Source: Perca fluviatilis
Lineage: Eukaryota > Chordata > Actinopteri > Perciformes > Percidae
Length of the DNA stretch: 64,000 bases
Direction: 5' to 3'
Assembly (NCBI RefSeq): GCF_010015445.1
Contig: NC_053120.1
Coordinates: 19,060,308-19,124,307, forward strand
The notes under the pieces are model-generated. The model made no database searches. It saw nothing but the letters and a program-made list of their open reading frames with translations, and was not told where the DNA came from. Numbering within the stretch: position 1 is the first letter of the stretch; the number at the start of each line of letters is the position of its first letter. Positions 9,047 to 21,030 of this stretch are shown here, one piece after another. The position numbers and the translations under genes are program-made.

Positions 9047-9130
9047 CTGTAGTGAAGGAATGCTGTAAGAGATGATCCTCCAATGACCTGGAGGCGGCTC
9101 CTCTCCCCGACCCAGACTCCCCCAAAGAAC
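9047..9130 (-). CDS. unrecognised secreted-type protein, candidate exon 2
   Basis: An 84-nt exon, phase 1 at both ends, so it can be skipped without breaking the frame. The acceptor ATGTCTCAG has a weak pyrimidine tract; the donor is ACAG|GTTACA. It encodes GSLGESGSGRGAASRSLEDH and then LLQHSFTT. The sequence is Ser/Gly-rich with no cysteine. Symmetric phase and fit with both neighbours are the evidence. The splice signals are mediocre, so it may be alternative. Confidence 0.45.
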
Positions 9131-9916
9131 CTGAGACATTTGTTTGGTGAAGTTTAAACCAACATAATACTACTACAGTATCTCTAATCCAACATTGGTA
9201 TGGATTTTCATTGTTCAATGTAAACTGGCATGTTCGAAACATTAGAGATTTGGTAGAAAGAAGGTTCTTGATGTTAAGTCTATTTTAAGGTGACAGTAAG
9301 CAGCTTTTTTAAACAACTAAGCCTGCCCTACAAATACACCTGATATCATGATGTGATGTTCATTGTAGTCCACGAGTTTTAGTGCCATGAAATTAAGTTT
9401 TCACACTTTTCTATATCTTATCTTGTTTGCGTCACTTTTTTTGTGATTAACATTTCGAAGAACAACTTTCTTAAAGAAGAGAGATGTTAACTTTTTCTAA
9501 TTTAGTCCAAGCTGGGTTTGGCCACAGATAGTTACGATTGGCAGTAATTGGGATGTGTTGATAACTGCTGTTATGCTCGTGTAAGCACAACACAACTTTT
9601 TATTGTTTGACCCAGAAATATATTTAAATTACAAATGGCTGTTGAGTATTTTTGAGTGGATTTTCTCTTTAACACTTTATGGTCATCATGGCACTTTTAA
9701 AAACTCTTTGATTGCATTATTGTCAAACATAGTGAGCAACAATGCAAATTAAATGTATAAAATAGATATTACAAAAAAATAACTGTACTGGTGTTAACAA
9801 AAAAAGTCAGTGTGGCACACAACACTGTTAAACAACAAAACAAAAGTTTGGAATTTTTTTGTAATTCATTTTACAGATTACAGTTCATTCTTATTTTAAA
9901 AGTTTAAATTGCTTAC

Positions 9917-10058
9917 CAACAAATATGGTTCCAAGAAGTGGTAAGAAAAGCAAGCGACCAAAACCAGTTATGGTCCATCTTTTTGACTGCATCGCCCCAC
10001 AACAAGCTGTCCTCTTTGTCATAGTAGAAAGCCAAATGCAGCACTGGAGAAGGATCAT
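9917..10058 (-). CDS. unrecognised secreted-type protein, exon 1 with signal peptide
   Basis: First coding exon of an unnamed gene, ending at a strong donor GTTG|GTAAGC (phase 1). Three in-frame ATGs occur at 10058, 10022 and 9992. The last gives MQSKRWT and a hydrophobic core ITGFGRLLFLPLLGTIFV, a textbook signal peptide or signal anchor; earlier starts add a Cys-rich leader. With exons at 9047-9130, 8718-8891, 7469-7539 and 6631-6717 the total is 558 nt (185 residues from the first ATG). With the short 3' end at 8671 it is 447 nt (148 residues). Secretion is inferred from this exon. I cannot name the family, and the gene lies directly upstream of the C2orf72 homologue on the same strand. 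Confidence 0.6.
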
Positions 10059-11480
10059 GACAATGCCCCAGTTTTAAACAATACACAATAGACCAGACAT
10101 GAAATAATAGGTATTATATTTCAGAGAGGTTTTGTCTCTTCATAAAGGCTGGGGGAGTGGTGGTCCAATGTGGGGAAAGTAATACTGTAATACTTAATAC
10201 AAAGAAAACGTCTCATGAAAAACAGAAAATAAAACCAGAGAACAAGATACAATGAAAACAAGCAACAACAATTGAAGAAAAAAAACAACCCATTCATTAA
10301 ACACTTGGAAGAATAATATAATATGAAGCATAGCAACAACACCAGCTCAGATTCATTCCACTGACATTAAGGATAATGTTAACTTTATGCAGTAGATATA
10401 TAAAATGTATACAGACTTTAAAATGTATTAGTTTTATTGCCTTGAGTCCAAAAAATAAAAATGCTGCTTGTAGCGGGAGTGAGTTTGCAGTTATTGTCAC
10501 TGCGACGGTTGACGAATGAGCCTTTGTAAACTGGGGCAAGCTCATTACGCAGACAACAGAACAGGTTTCTTGAGTTGGTATGACTCTTCTAAACAAATCC
10601 CTGAAATAAGAACACCACACAGTGTGTTTACTGAGCAGTGTGTCTGGGTTTCAATTTTCTTTTCTTTTTTTACAACACGCTAATGCGACTATTATCTCAG
10701 TTTGTACTAGTCTTAAAACATATGAAATTATTCATGTCAAGTCAAATCAATTTTATTAATACAGCCCAATATCACAAATCACAAATTTGTCTCAAGATTA
10801 TTTGGACCTACCTCAATTCAAAGTTAAAATAATGTTGCTTGAGGCTGCAGGGGAATAGCTTCATGATATGATGCATATGGTTGTGTGTTGCTCACTGTTT
10901 GTGAAAGATGAGCAATAGATTGTGGCTGTGTGATGTGCTTCAATCTGACTCCATATCACTTTTTTTTGTTTTTTTATCATAAGTATGTCATCTGTATGCT
11001 GATAAAACAATATGTCAAGTGTTATTTTTGAAACATTTTAACTCAAGGCAAATATCCCTCTGGGGATAATAAAGTATTGCTTGCAAAATGGTCCCTATGA
11101 TATGTGAAAATTAAAACCTTGTCGTAGGACTATAGCAAACACATCGTTGGAAAGGTCTCAGCCTGGACAGTAACATATGTCAGTCTGAAGAGGATACATT
11201 ATTCCTGCTTTGAAATATTGACATCTGAACCTTGAACCCAGTACATATTTGAAGGCTTGTCATTTAGCAACAGAAGGTGCTACACACATAAGACCAGCTG
11301 TTCTAGAAAGCTCTGGACCTCAGCTATCATGTAGATATGGTCACCAAAGTTTACCCACTGTAAACACTGTCAAATATGCTAATAAGCTATTTTCACCTGT
11401 TTAACGATTCGATTTTTAAAATCTGATGACACCAGTGTGTTCCCCATCCCAAAAAAACCCAGGGTGTATCGAAAATTCTA
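10059..11480. other. upstream of the unnamed gene; AT-rich, repeat fragments
   Basis: No secure exon is seen. Fragments of dispersed repeats occur at 10735-10800 (AAATCAATTTTATTAATACA, CCCAATATCACAAATCACAA) and near 11046-11077 (CCCTCTGGGGATAATAAAGT), both typical of teleost retroelement tails. A minus-strand acceptor-like TTCTTATTTCAG near 10605 could start a 5' exon, but no matching donor is convincing. Confidence 0.4.
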
Positions 11481-11499
11481 CACTACCAACTTCTACATA

Positions 11500-11860
11500 T
11501 GAGAAATATACCAATATATTTAAAAACTACAACTCCCACTATAGCCGCGGCCCATAATCTGTTACAAAGCTTGAGCACTTGTAGTTCTTTCGGGGTGGGT
11601 GGGCGGACGTGTTCGGCTCCTGTTTCTGCTGTCTGCCGTGAGTGGGCTTCGTTCCATTTCAGATTGATGCCGCCCGCCGGCCAGCTGAGCAAACAGTACA
11701 TGAGACAAATACATGAAACTGTATTTTATTATTATTGCTATGTTTATTGTTTAACTCCTCAAATACAACGTTAGACAAAAACATCAATATTACGAATATT
11801 ATGTATTTTTATCTTTTCTACCCGCCGAGCGGTAATTACGACGTCACTTCCGGAGTCTTC
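11500..11860. promoter_or_regulatory. CpG-rich promoter-like segment (ZNF143, CRE, ETS motifs)
   Basis: A CpG-rich block stands in AT-rich surroundings. It contains ACTACAACTCCCA (11526-11538), the ZNF143/THAP11 promoter consensus. Further right is GACGTCAC (11840-11847), a CRE, overlapping an ETS site ACTTCCGG (11846-11853). These motifs cluster in TATA-less vertebrate promoters. The nearest candidate transcript is the unnamed minus-strand gene 1.5 kb to the left, but no exon joins them in what I can see. The open frames through this block on both strands are probably CpG-island artefacts. Confidence 0.45.
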
Positions 11861-11960
11861 AGCTGATTTTTTTAAACGGTGCATAAGTTACTGGAACATA
11901 ACTGAGCAACACGTTGTTGCTGGTGACAAACCACTGATTATATATATTATATTTATTACA

Positions 11961-12121
11961 TGGCTTGCTTGAATTCTAATGTAGAATACGGTCTTTTATT
12001 TTCTTGATAACAGACCGTTGCTAAGTATAACACAACGTTGCCATGCATAGCATAGCGTTGCCATGGACGCAGTTCTGTTCCCTCTGGAGGAGAGCTATCA
12101 ATCGATCCGCTGAAAGAAGAT
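11961..12121 (+). repeat. dispersed repeat module, inverted copy at 47422-47588
   Basis: About 160 bp here matches the reverse complement of 47422-47588 at roughly 85% identity by eye. Shared landmarks are GAATTCTAATGTAGAAT, TTTCTTGATAACAGACCG, GTTGCCATGCAT, GTTGCCATGGAC and ATCCGCTGAAAGAAG. At 47 kb the module sits within a TTAA-flanked element. Here the flanks differ, so this is a fragment or a separate insertion of the same module. Confidence 0.7.
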
Positions 12122-12309
12122 TGGCGTCGGGGTCCTGATCACCCTGCCGTTGTTGTATTCGCTATAACAACGCTCTACATGATCCCTAACGTACATTGAA
12201 GTGATACAGGCGTTAAAGACCCGCTGATCGCTGTCTGATTCTGTGAATGAATGCCCGCATTGCATCGTGGGAAATCGGCTTTGAATGCGCCCAGCTCGCT
12301 CATATCGTA

Positions 12310-15300
12310 ACCTACTGTTCTGTCTTATTTACTGTAGCGTTATAGTTTTAAAAATATCAATAAACAACAAAGCAATCCAGCTTCCCTGGCCGAAATAGAC
12401 CGACATAATAACATTAAAAGAAATACATATAAACCGTGATAAGATCTGGTGAATAAATGTTGATTAAAACAGCGGTTATTGGGCTAAAATTAGCCTACCA
12501 ATAATATCAAAGCTGTATCCAGCTTCTATGCTGCAGCCCGACTGGCAGAAAGTTTCGTGCTGTGATTACGTAAGATGCTTCTCATTGAAATACATTAGTA
12601 TAAAAAACGTGACCCCAACACGTAAATCTTCAAAATAACGTGAGGGTATCACGCTCTAATATATTTAATTTCGTAATGCCATCACGAACTGACGTGAGAC
12701 CCTCAATTCAGATAAGGAAAAACTCCCCAAAAAACCCTCTGATTACATCAGATTCCTTGATATAATCTTGTTAATTCTTTGAATGATCTTGCTAATAACA
12801 TTATTGCTATTATGTTTGTTACATTATGTGCTGTGATGAAGCTTAAAAAAACTTCTCTTTCAAAACTTTGGAGGAATGTACTCATTGTCAACAGGCAACA
12901 TGAAAAAAATGTATCCATGTACAGGGTATATTGTTTAAAATGATGATAATGATTACTGCCACAGATAATCAGCACTGCGCTCCTACAGCTCACTTTATCT
13001 ACTGTACTGTGTGTAATGATGTGATTGCACGTGCATGCAGTTAATGAGTTCTTCCACAAGAGGGCACTTCAGTATAAGAGGAATTATGGAGAGGGCCTAT
13101 TCTGTTCCTTTTACCTTTTGAAAGTTATTATTTTCTGCTAATGTGTTCCTAATGCAACACTTTAAGTAGCTGTTGAATTAAGCTACTGTTCGGATAACTG
13201 TTGTGTAATTTACGCTTTTTCATGTGGATTCTGTATAGGCTACTAGATTTTTGTGTGTGTTCCAATGGGAACTTTCAGAATTGCTTCCAGAAAAAACCTT
13301 AGAGGATAATTAAGCACAGTCACAGATTAAGCCCCTTCATAAGTAATACAGGTAAATTGGCGAGTTAAAGCAAACAGTAAGAAATAGGCTGTGCTTTACA
13401 AAGAGTCAAATGTATTTTATATATCCCGCTAAATCACTGATGTTACTGAAATCATAATATGAATTGTTTAACAGTACCTCTGTGGGTTTAAATTCATGTT
13501 ATAGAACATTTAATACAAATTACATTGACTTCACATCACTGCTTTTCCACACCTTGCTGTATTGTTTTGGGATTATAAATGCATTTTTCTCTCCAGAATA
13601 ATCTGTCACAGTAAACAGAAATATTTGTCAAATTTACTTTTTCTTTGAGTGGTTACACAGTTAAAATAGGCTACACATTGATTTGAAACATCTGCATTTG
13701 GGATTTCTCCCCTGGTGATGACTATGTGTGTACACAAATAAGTTGTATTACTCATAAAGTGATGACATTTGATGACAGTTTTATTATGCTGTTTTACTTT
13801 GTGAGGTCAAAACCACAACTCACTGTCAGATTTTTCCATTCCTTGTCCAAAGTCGATAGTTTGACAAAATGGAAATGTTTTGTCTGCAACGTACTATACG
13901 GTATTTTTAGTCAATCATCCAATCACTTAAATACCCAGCAACAATCATCTGGTTTTCCTATTTAAAAACATGGTTTCTATGTGCATTTCTGTTTACCATT
14001 GTTTATGTAAAGGGAGGTTTTCATTACATTGATTACACAATACTATCACATACTTTAATGTCTTCCGTAAATGATTACACAGGATTACATCCTAGACTAA
14101 ATCAAATGTTACCAAACGGTTTTAGAGTGAATAGCTGCAAGAAGTAGATCAGTGGGTAATGACTAAAATATTTATGTATCAAATGTTTTCCAGCCAAATG
14201 GTAGTTGCTCCTTCAGTTTCATCAATTTAACAAGCAGTTAAGTTACCTGTAGATGGCAGGATTGTATAATAATTACTGTATACTATATAGTTACTTGTCA
14301 GCAGTGGAAGCTTGAGCAGACCTTTGCCCACTAGGTGGCAGAATCCTCCTAATGAGAGTGATATTTTTACTTGGCTCCTCTGATACTCTGAGTCAAACCT
14401 TGCCTTGCCAAGTCCCTGGTACTGCCACCCAGGAAGCATCATGTCCTGCATGTTATTAAATACATCACCAACAAACAAAATATTCACTCACTATCAGCAT
14501 GTCAAAACAAAACAAGCTCCTTTAGAAGAGGGAATAATGAATATGATGAATATGAGTATGTTGGATGCTCAGTGTCTGGGCCAACTCATCTTGTTTGCGG
14601 TGTCATTACTACAGGATGACACGTCACTCACAGAGAACGTCTTGGGTTTGTGTGGACACCACAGCCGCATCTGTTAAAGCTTTGGGACATGGTTTAGCTG
14701 GTTAAGTTGTTGATTTGTACACTGATCGTCAGAAATGATTCAAACCGCACAGAGGTCACCGAAATTCCCTTAAAAAAAGATGGCTCTTAATTTAACAGTC
14801 GACCTCGAGTGTCAGTCACACGTCGGCAGGCTGACACAGTGAATGTAGCGGCTGCTTGGGGAAACTTCAGGCATGCAAAAGACTAGAAAAGGAATGACAG
14901 TGGTGGATTTGCACTTGTACTTTTGCTGGTGCTGCTTCTCTAAATTCTGGGACCTTTGTCAAGATCATCCTATCCTCATCAGATGCACTTAGCCCAATGC
15001 GTCTAAGAACAGTCACCTCACGTGCAGAAGGCCCTGTCCCTCACACCACGAGCACCCCTGCTAACTTGGGAGAATGACCTAGGTGGGGGCTGCACACACA
15101 CACATGCACACACGTAAGGTTTGGAAACCGCTATTGTTCGTGTTGTTCTGTTTAGATACACATGGAGTCAGAGGTCACTTGGTCACAAGTTAACTCGTAG
15201 GTGCAGAGAATCACAGCCCTCTGGAGCACTGTTAACTAAAAGGAAAAAGAAAAAGAGAAAGCATAGCATAGCACAAGTGTCCTCCAGGAGCCCTGCTACT

Positions 15301-15585
15301 CCTTTCTCCATCCTTTCTCCAGGGCTGAGACATTTACAAAGCCAAACAAACGGTCCACTGTAAGCAACTTTTCCAGCCCAGTGGGCCTGGACACAGAGGA
15401 CTTGTCCACAGAGAGAGACGAGGGATGGGGGGGGGGGGCACAGATGGTAACACCTTGAATACGTCAGGCTAAACCCACAGTGCATGACAGGTCAGAGGGC
15501 ACCAGAGTCGACAAGCTCCACAGACCCGAGTGGAAGATGAGGCAAGGTAATTAAGTTGGAATGGGCCTGTAAGATCTTTCTCGCA
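12310..15585. other. gene-free, mostly AT-rich
   Basis: No exon or complete element is recognised. Around 12608-12705 there is a small repeat with arms AACGTGAGGGTATCACG and GACGTGAGACCCTC, likely a MITE remnant. A short CA tract lies at 15091-15115, and a G13 run lies near 15427. The rest shows nothing I can name. Confidence 0.4.
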
Positions 15586-15587
15586 AA

Positions 15588-16080
15588 ATCATCATCATCA
15601 ACCTTTATTTAGTTCTCGGGAGTACAATTGAGGCAAGCCCTCATTTTCAATGTAGCCAAGATAACATAAAATATATACACAATATAATTTAGAACACAAT
15701 TTACAAATGTAATGTGCACATATATAAATATTCAATGCAAAGACTGTAGAAATCATTAACAATTATGAGCAATCAACATACAGTATATACTAATAAATAC
15801 AAACGCAAGGGAATCCAAATAAAATTAGCCTTTAAATAACTAAAAGCAATTACATCCAAAATCATGAGTATTTAAAACCAGTGCTCTAAACTGCCCATAT
15901 GTTGGAAGATAACTTAATTAAAATGATTGTTGTAGCGTGTTCCAGGTGGTTGGTGCATTATAGAAGAATGCTGGTTCTTGTTTGATAAGGCCCTGAGTTC
16001 CACTCTAACAGAGCAGAAATATAAGGAGTGAGCTTACGTTAATTAAAATACTGCAAAACATGCTTGTTGCCACTAAGTAG
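15588..16080 (-). mobile_element. LINE 3' end, minus strand, with (GAT)n tail
   Basis: Read on the minus strand, the segment ends in TACTCCCGAGAACTAAATAA, AGGTTGATGATGATGATT. This is the known tail of a teleost non-LTR element with a GAT-repeat end. Upstream, degraded coding stretches resemble the ORF2 C terminus (a TRTSIL-YNAPTTWNTLQ-like string). It is truncated and frame-broken. Confidence 0.6.
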
Positions 16081-16293
16081 GCTAGGATATGATCCGTAAC
16101 GTTGCATGTTGCATGATAACCTTATATTTTGATCCGACAGCTGTTAAGAGATTGCTGGATAGCCATCTTAAAAAAAACAAGGATTTCTTCCATGAACAAG
16201 GATTTCTTCCAAGGAACTTCCAAACCGAGATGGCACTGCAAAAACAAAAAACAAAACGTCAGCACGTTTTAAGACGCCAGGCACGCGTTATGC

Positions 16294-16859
16294 TGCGTTC
16301 ATGCCACCTCGGAATAACAGGCACCAGCCCCCTGGTTACGTTGTTTTTTCCGACTGGCAGCGTTCTGGTCGGGATGCGTGTTCTTCTTCTGTTATATTGG
16401 CGTTTGGCATAACAATTTTTTGCATGACTGCCACTGTGTGTGAAAACATGGAGGCCACAATAACCAAAGATTTGCTGCTGTTTTCTTATGCAAGCATCCA
16501 AACAGCACATGGACAGGTGTTTGTTTGTGTCATCTGCAGGACAACCAACGGGAAAAGACACAGATAATGTGTTGTTTTTTTATACATAGGCCTATTTATG
16601 AATAATTTTAAACATATTATGTCTGTGTATGTTTATTGGCAGAGGCATTTGTCCACAATAAACAGTTTATTATCATTGAAATATGTTCAGTGAACCAAAG
16701 TCGCCTCCATCAAATGTCAGTTGTCAACAACGCGTCACCAACTGAGAAACTCGGTTATCAAAATCCAGCCCGAGTTTCCCACCTCTGATTCCCACAGGAC
16801 GTTACATGAATGGTGACGTTTTCACTTGGAAAAACGTTTTTCCGATGTCCATGAACGCA
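16294..16859. mobile_element. MITE with TGCGTTCATG terminal inverted repeats
   Basis: The left end TGCGTTCATGCCACCTCGGAA matches the reverse complement of the right end, TGCGTTCATGGACATCGGAA (16859 backwards), with few mismatches. The element is about 566 bp. Open frames on both strands within it are non-coding by appearance. No clear target duplication is seen, so superfamily is unassigned. Confidence 0.6.
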
Positions 16860-16888
16860 CGGTTATTATCGATCCCACGTAACTTCTA

Positions 16889-17719
16889 GGCAAGTCCCGC
16901 CCTACGAAGCAGGCTGATTGGTTGCATAGACAGTATATAATGGACCAATAGACCCCGTTGCTCTGGACGGAGACCAGTGAAGGCTATTAGAAGCACTTTT
17001 CCAGTGATGGCCAGCTTTACTGCGCAGCCTCCAACTGAGAGAATGTGACGTGAGCAACGTGTCTGAAAGTTGGAAGTCTTCTGGTAGCTGTGCCAAGAGA
17101 AATCTCAATCATTCCCAATCTTACAGAGACGGAGAGTGTACGTATATGTAAGGAGATAACATGGGCACAGGCTAATTATTGCTAACGAAAATGCTAGTTA
17201 ACATTAGTAATTAATCCTAAACAGCTCATGTAAGCCAAACTGCCTGCAAGCTTATCCTGTACTATACGGTAATTCCTCTACTATGTGACACAATCGTTAG
17301 CCTATTTTTACAAAAACGTCTGCTACGGAGCCATAACATGAGGTACAAGGTAATGGAGCCTTTAATACATTGTTGTGTTTCTTTAGAAATAAACAACGGA
17401 CAAATAGAGGCTTTAAACGCTTCAGATGTAAAGTTATTCGCAGTCAAGTGACGTAAAAAAAAAAATGGCAGTCAGCGGAATGCTAACAGAAGGTGATGGC
17501 CAGGTAGCAACAAAATGGCGCCATAGATGGCTCGAGTTCTGAAGCGAAGCTTACCCCCTTGATTGGTTGGGGTTAGGCATTGACCTGAAGTGGTTAAGGT
17601 TAGGATAGCCGATTGGTCAGGGGATAGGACCTGAACAAATCGGATTATGTTACCTAGCGTAAGCATGGACGCCTGGCCAATAGTAATAGTGTGAATCCTA
17701 TTGAAGGGCAGGTCTTGCT
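16889..17719. mobile_element. composite element with GCAAGxCCxGCCCT inverted ends
   Basis: The left end GGCAAGTCCCGCCCT pairs with the right end read in reverse, AGCAAGACCTGCCCT. Subterminal sequence on both sides also contains paired ATTGG/CCAAT sites. The element lies immediately right of another MITE (16294-16859), so insertions cluster here. A 17-bp direct duplication (ACCAGCACGTCTTTAG) follows at the right edge. No transposase is visible. Confidence 0.45.
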
Positions 17720-19150
17720 GCCAGCACGTCTTTAGGCACCAGCACGTCTTTAGACTTTTTTTTATATAATATAAAAAAACAAAAACACAACGGTACAGGG
17801 AGTATTTTTAATTTTTTTTTTAATTTTCCGTTCATAAAAACAAAATTAACCAACTTAAATCATGTGGCAACGTTGTCTATAGGGCTCCTCAGGAGATGAG
17901 AAGTCTTTAAAGTTTTGTTTTTAAGTACTTTCCTCATTGCCTTTGATTACCATGACAACCAAACAGACAACACAGAGAGCGGCCACCGTGCTTCCGAGGC
18001 GCAATCAAAAGACGTAAATAAACGCAAAAGGTGGAGAAGGTGGTCATAGCGACAAAAGAAGTAGTGTAATACATCCATGGGTAATACAGGGAATACACGA
18101 AGAAAATAAAATACAGGGAATACACGGGGGTTTGTGTTCTTTAACTTTAGTGTAGTTGTGTGCACAATACTGGCAATGTGTTCTGAACGGTTCCTGTCTT
18201 CGTCAAAGTATATTGTAATGATGTTTTGGGTGTGCATTTATGTTACCTGGGTTTTAGTGTTGTGGGGTTGATTTAGTGTTCAGGTTTATCTATGTATTGG
18301 TGTAACCATGACTGAGACTTGGGTGGGGATTGATGGCTTCTGGGCAGTGAGAGTGCATTCGCTGGTTTTCAGAAATGTGGGATTTATCCACAGATTGTCA
18401 CAATACAGTTCCAAGGATAGCTGTATATCCACATTTGATAGATTTAGATAGTCAAATGTGAAATATTATCAGCTGTATAACTAAGAAACATCCTTATCTA
18501 CCAGACCCTAAAAGCAAAAGTCATCTCCTGTCTTTATTCACTGTAATTTCAGGAAACGTTATACAGAACTGACAATCCCAACAGACTCTGCCTTTGTATT
18601 TTGTAATGAACTGGCATTGTGCAGTTATGACACATTTCCAAAAGATAACAATGGTGAGGTAACAAGTTAACGGCCTTGTTTAGAAGTGAATGAATATTAT
18701 AGTTTCCCAGCTTAACATTTTAAAGCATAAAAACGTAAGAAGACCTTCAGTTGTGTGGTAGAGTTTTATGATGCAAATCTCTCAGACAAAAAGGACAGGT
18801 TTTGAAATGCAGGCCTTGGCAACGTTAATTTAATTATCTCTTCTAAACTGCAGGCAGGGAGACACATAAAGAATGGCGTCAGTGAGAAATAAGAAAAGGC
18901 AGTCCCCATGGCCAACCTTTCCATCAGCAACGCAATATTCAGTTTGTGTTTTCAGAGGTGCACAGTGGGATAAATAATGCCAAAGAAACGCAAAGAAATG
19001 ATTGTACTGAGGCAGAACTGTTGACTGAAGAAGGTGCTGATTGCACAAGTCTTCAGCTGCTCTACTTCCAGTCCACCCACATCCCAGAGAGAGTGAGAAA
19101 GAAGTAGAGAATGCATGTAGCAACATTGCTAATTTAACAATTACTACCTC
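17720..19150. other. gene-free stretch
   Basis: AT-rich with a run of A/T-rich low complexity around 17755-17830. A direct repeat of AATACAGGGAATACACG occurs near 18083-18125. No gene or named element is seen. Confidence 0.4.
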
Positions 19151-19160
19151 TAATTGTTGC

Positions 19161-19470
19161 CTCCTGAGGAGAGGTTAAGGAGACAAGTCAGCACCTCCCT
19201 GTGCACTGCTGACTGGCTCTCTGCCAAAATGTCATCCATCCTGGAGCCTAATCGAGTTATCATATCAACAAATCTCCCATCAGGGGCCCCACGGTTGACA
19301 CTCCAAAAAAGACACCCAGAGGGGGACAACAAATTTCTAGCAGCGGGACACTAGGGAAAGGAGCAGGCCTGCCAGCCAATCATAAAAGCTACCTGCAGCT
19401 CGTGGTCAAGCTCCCCTCTGGGATGACACTCACACTGGACACTACAACTCCAGTCCTGCAGCCCTGGACA
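19161..19470. repeat. copy A of a 34.5-kb-spaced duplicated sequence
   Basis: About 300 bp is shared in the same orientation with 53646-53935, at roughly 80-85% identity by eye. A stretch around TCGAGTTATCATATCAACAA through CCCATCAGGGGCCCCA is identical for about 40 bases. There are no terminal inverted repeats, tail or target duplication. Substitutions in the shared minus-strand open frame are mostly amino-acid changing, so coding constraint is unlikely. Interpretation as a duplicated regulatory element is inference; an old low-copy repeat is the alternative. Confidence 0.7.
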
Positions 19471-20694
19471 TTCCCTGGAAGTAAGCATGAGAACTGGGGG
19501 ACATAGAAGGCACATTATTTGGCGCAGCACACAATAGTCTAGAGGGAACACAATGTGGCATCTTGTGGAGTTTGAGGGGAGAGTGGGGACTGCGGACCCC
19601 CTGTGGTGCTGTGAGGGGACAGGGGGTCAGGGTTTAAGAGGCACGCTGGCCTCGCCTAGGGAGAGGGTTAATGTACTGTTATTCTGAGGTCAGAGATGCC
19701 CCTTCACACTAATACATCACCACCGACAGCACCAATCAGTGATGACTACCGGCATGAATCCTCTGTCATAAACACTGCACATTGGTGCTATAGCTAAAGG
19801 ACTCTCTGTGTCCATCACTTTCTCTGTTGTGCAGCTTCCCTCATCCGGTGGATCCACTCAAGTGTGTTTACAACTGATAAAACCATTAGAACATTTTTAA
19901 CTGCTAGGAAGAAATGGGTAAAAATAAAAACATTGAATGAAAGTGATCATCAGGAGACTAATTTAGGTGTTTGCAGCTTTTCAAAATTCTTGCAGCAATA
20001 TAACCAGTCATGAAAGTTTAATATGGCCCCTTGTTAAATGGACGAGAGGGCTTTGTTGTATTTTCATGAATAACAATTTCACAGCCAGAGTTAAATATGT
20101 ATATCCATCCATCCATCCATTAGCTATAGGCACTTATCCTTTGGAGGGCCGCGGGGGGAGGTCCCAGCTGACAAATAGGTATATTAACAGGCAAATTAAT
20201 ATATTAACATAAATAGCAGCCTACACAAATATATGGCAAGTGAATAGCTGTTGTTTAAGACTGTATAGGGGTTGCACTGCAAACTGGTTTAATATTGACA
20301 ATGATGTTGCTGACGGGACGAAACTTAACAAAAACAGAAACGTAACGTTGTTTGTTCTGACATCTCCAAAAGAAAGGCGTGACTTAAAATAGAGTAACAC
20401 CCAGCTATGAACGTCACAAACAATATGAAGATTACATTTTCAGGAACTCTAATTTCATACTCTAAAGTTAGTCAGCAGGACTGTCCAATAAGCAGAGCTG
20501 CCCGTTTGTGTTTGAAGTGCTGACGGTGCATGGAGGCATGAGAGCAAGCATTCCCTGGATGCACAGGGGTGTCAAGATAAGGCGATAGGGGCGGGATCTG
20601 GCTCAGCATAGATCCAAATGTTTGACATGCTCTTTCACCATCCTGTTGTCTCTAACACTTACTTACATATCCACACATGCACAGCCACAGTCAC

Positions 20695-20697
<3 letters not shown>

Positions 20698-20736
<39 letters not shown>
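20698..20736. repeat. (CA)n microsatellite
   Basis: Uninterrupted CA dinucleotide repeat of about 39 bp. Confidence 0.97.
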
Positions 20737-20738
<2 letters not shown>

Positions 20739-20819
20739 ACATACACCACCTTATGACTCACCCGCATCAACAATGCTGATAGCTGAGATGTCATCAAAAG
20801 GTTTTTGTTTTGAGTCTGC

Positions 20820-21030
20820 GATAAGATTTTTATCCTGCTGAAGTGCTGAGACGTGGCCTTGTAAACTGCAGAGAGGAGCCTTTGACCTGCCTTGCTCGTT
20901 ATTCCCTCTCATGGGCCCATTAATTGAATTAGCTATTCATCTAAAAGTGGAGAGCGCACTGAATTAGTCTCTCCGCTCTGCTACCTCTCAATCTTAAAAG
21001 TCTCCTTAATAGTGTGTTGACTGTTTTCTA
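20820..21030. promoter_or_regulatory. candidate conserved non-coding element
   Basis: Unique-looking sequence without repeat signatures or sustained frames. It contains GGGCCCATTAATTGAATTAG (20913-20932) followed by GCTATTCATC, a dense set of homeodomain-type ATTA/TAAT cores. This texture is typical of vertebrate developmental enhancers; conservation itself cannot be seen here. Confidence 0.3.

Noticed and set aside
11483..11774. Open frames on both strands through the CpG-rich block.
   Set aside because: GC-rich promoter DNA has few stops; neither frame has a donor or a recognisable domain.
19150..19332. The open frame in the duplicated sequence (GAPDGRFVDMITRL...RMDD) resembles a GoLoco motif.
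   Set aside because: The essential Asp-Gln-Arg after the acidic pair is absent in both copies, copy differences are mostly non-synonymous, and no splice sites bracket the frame.
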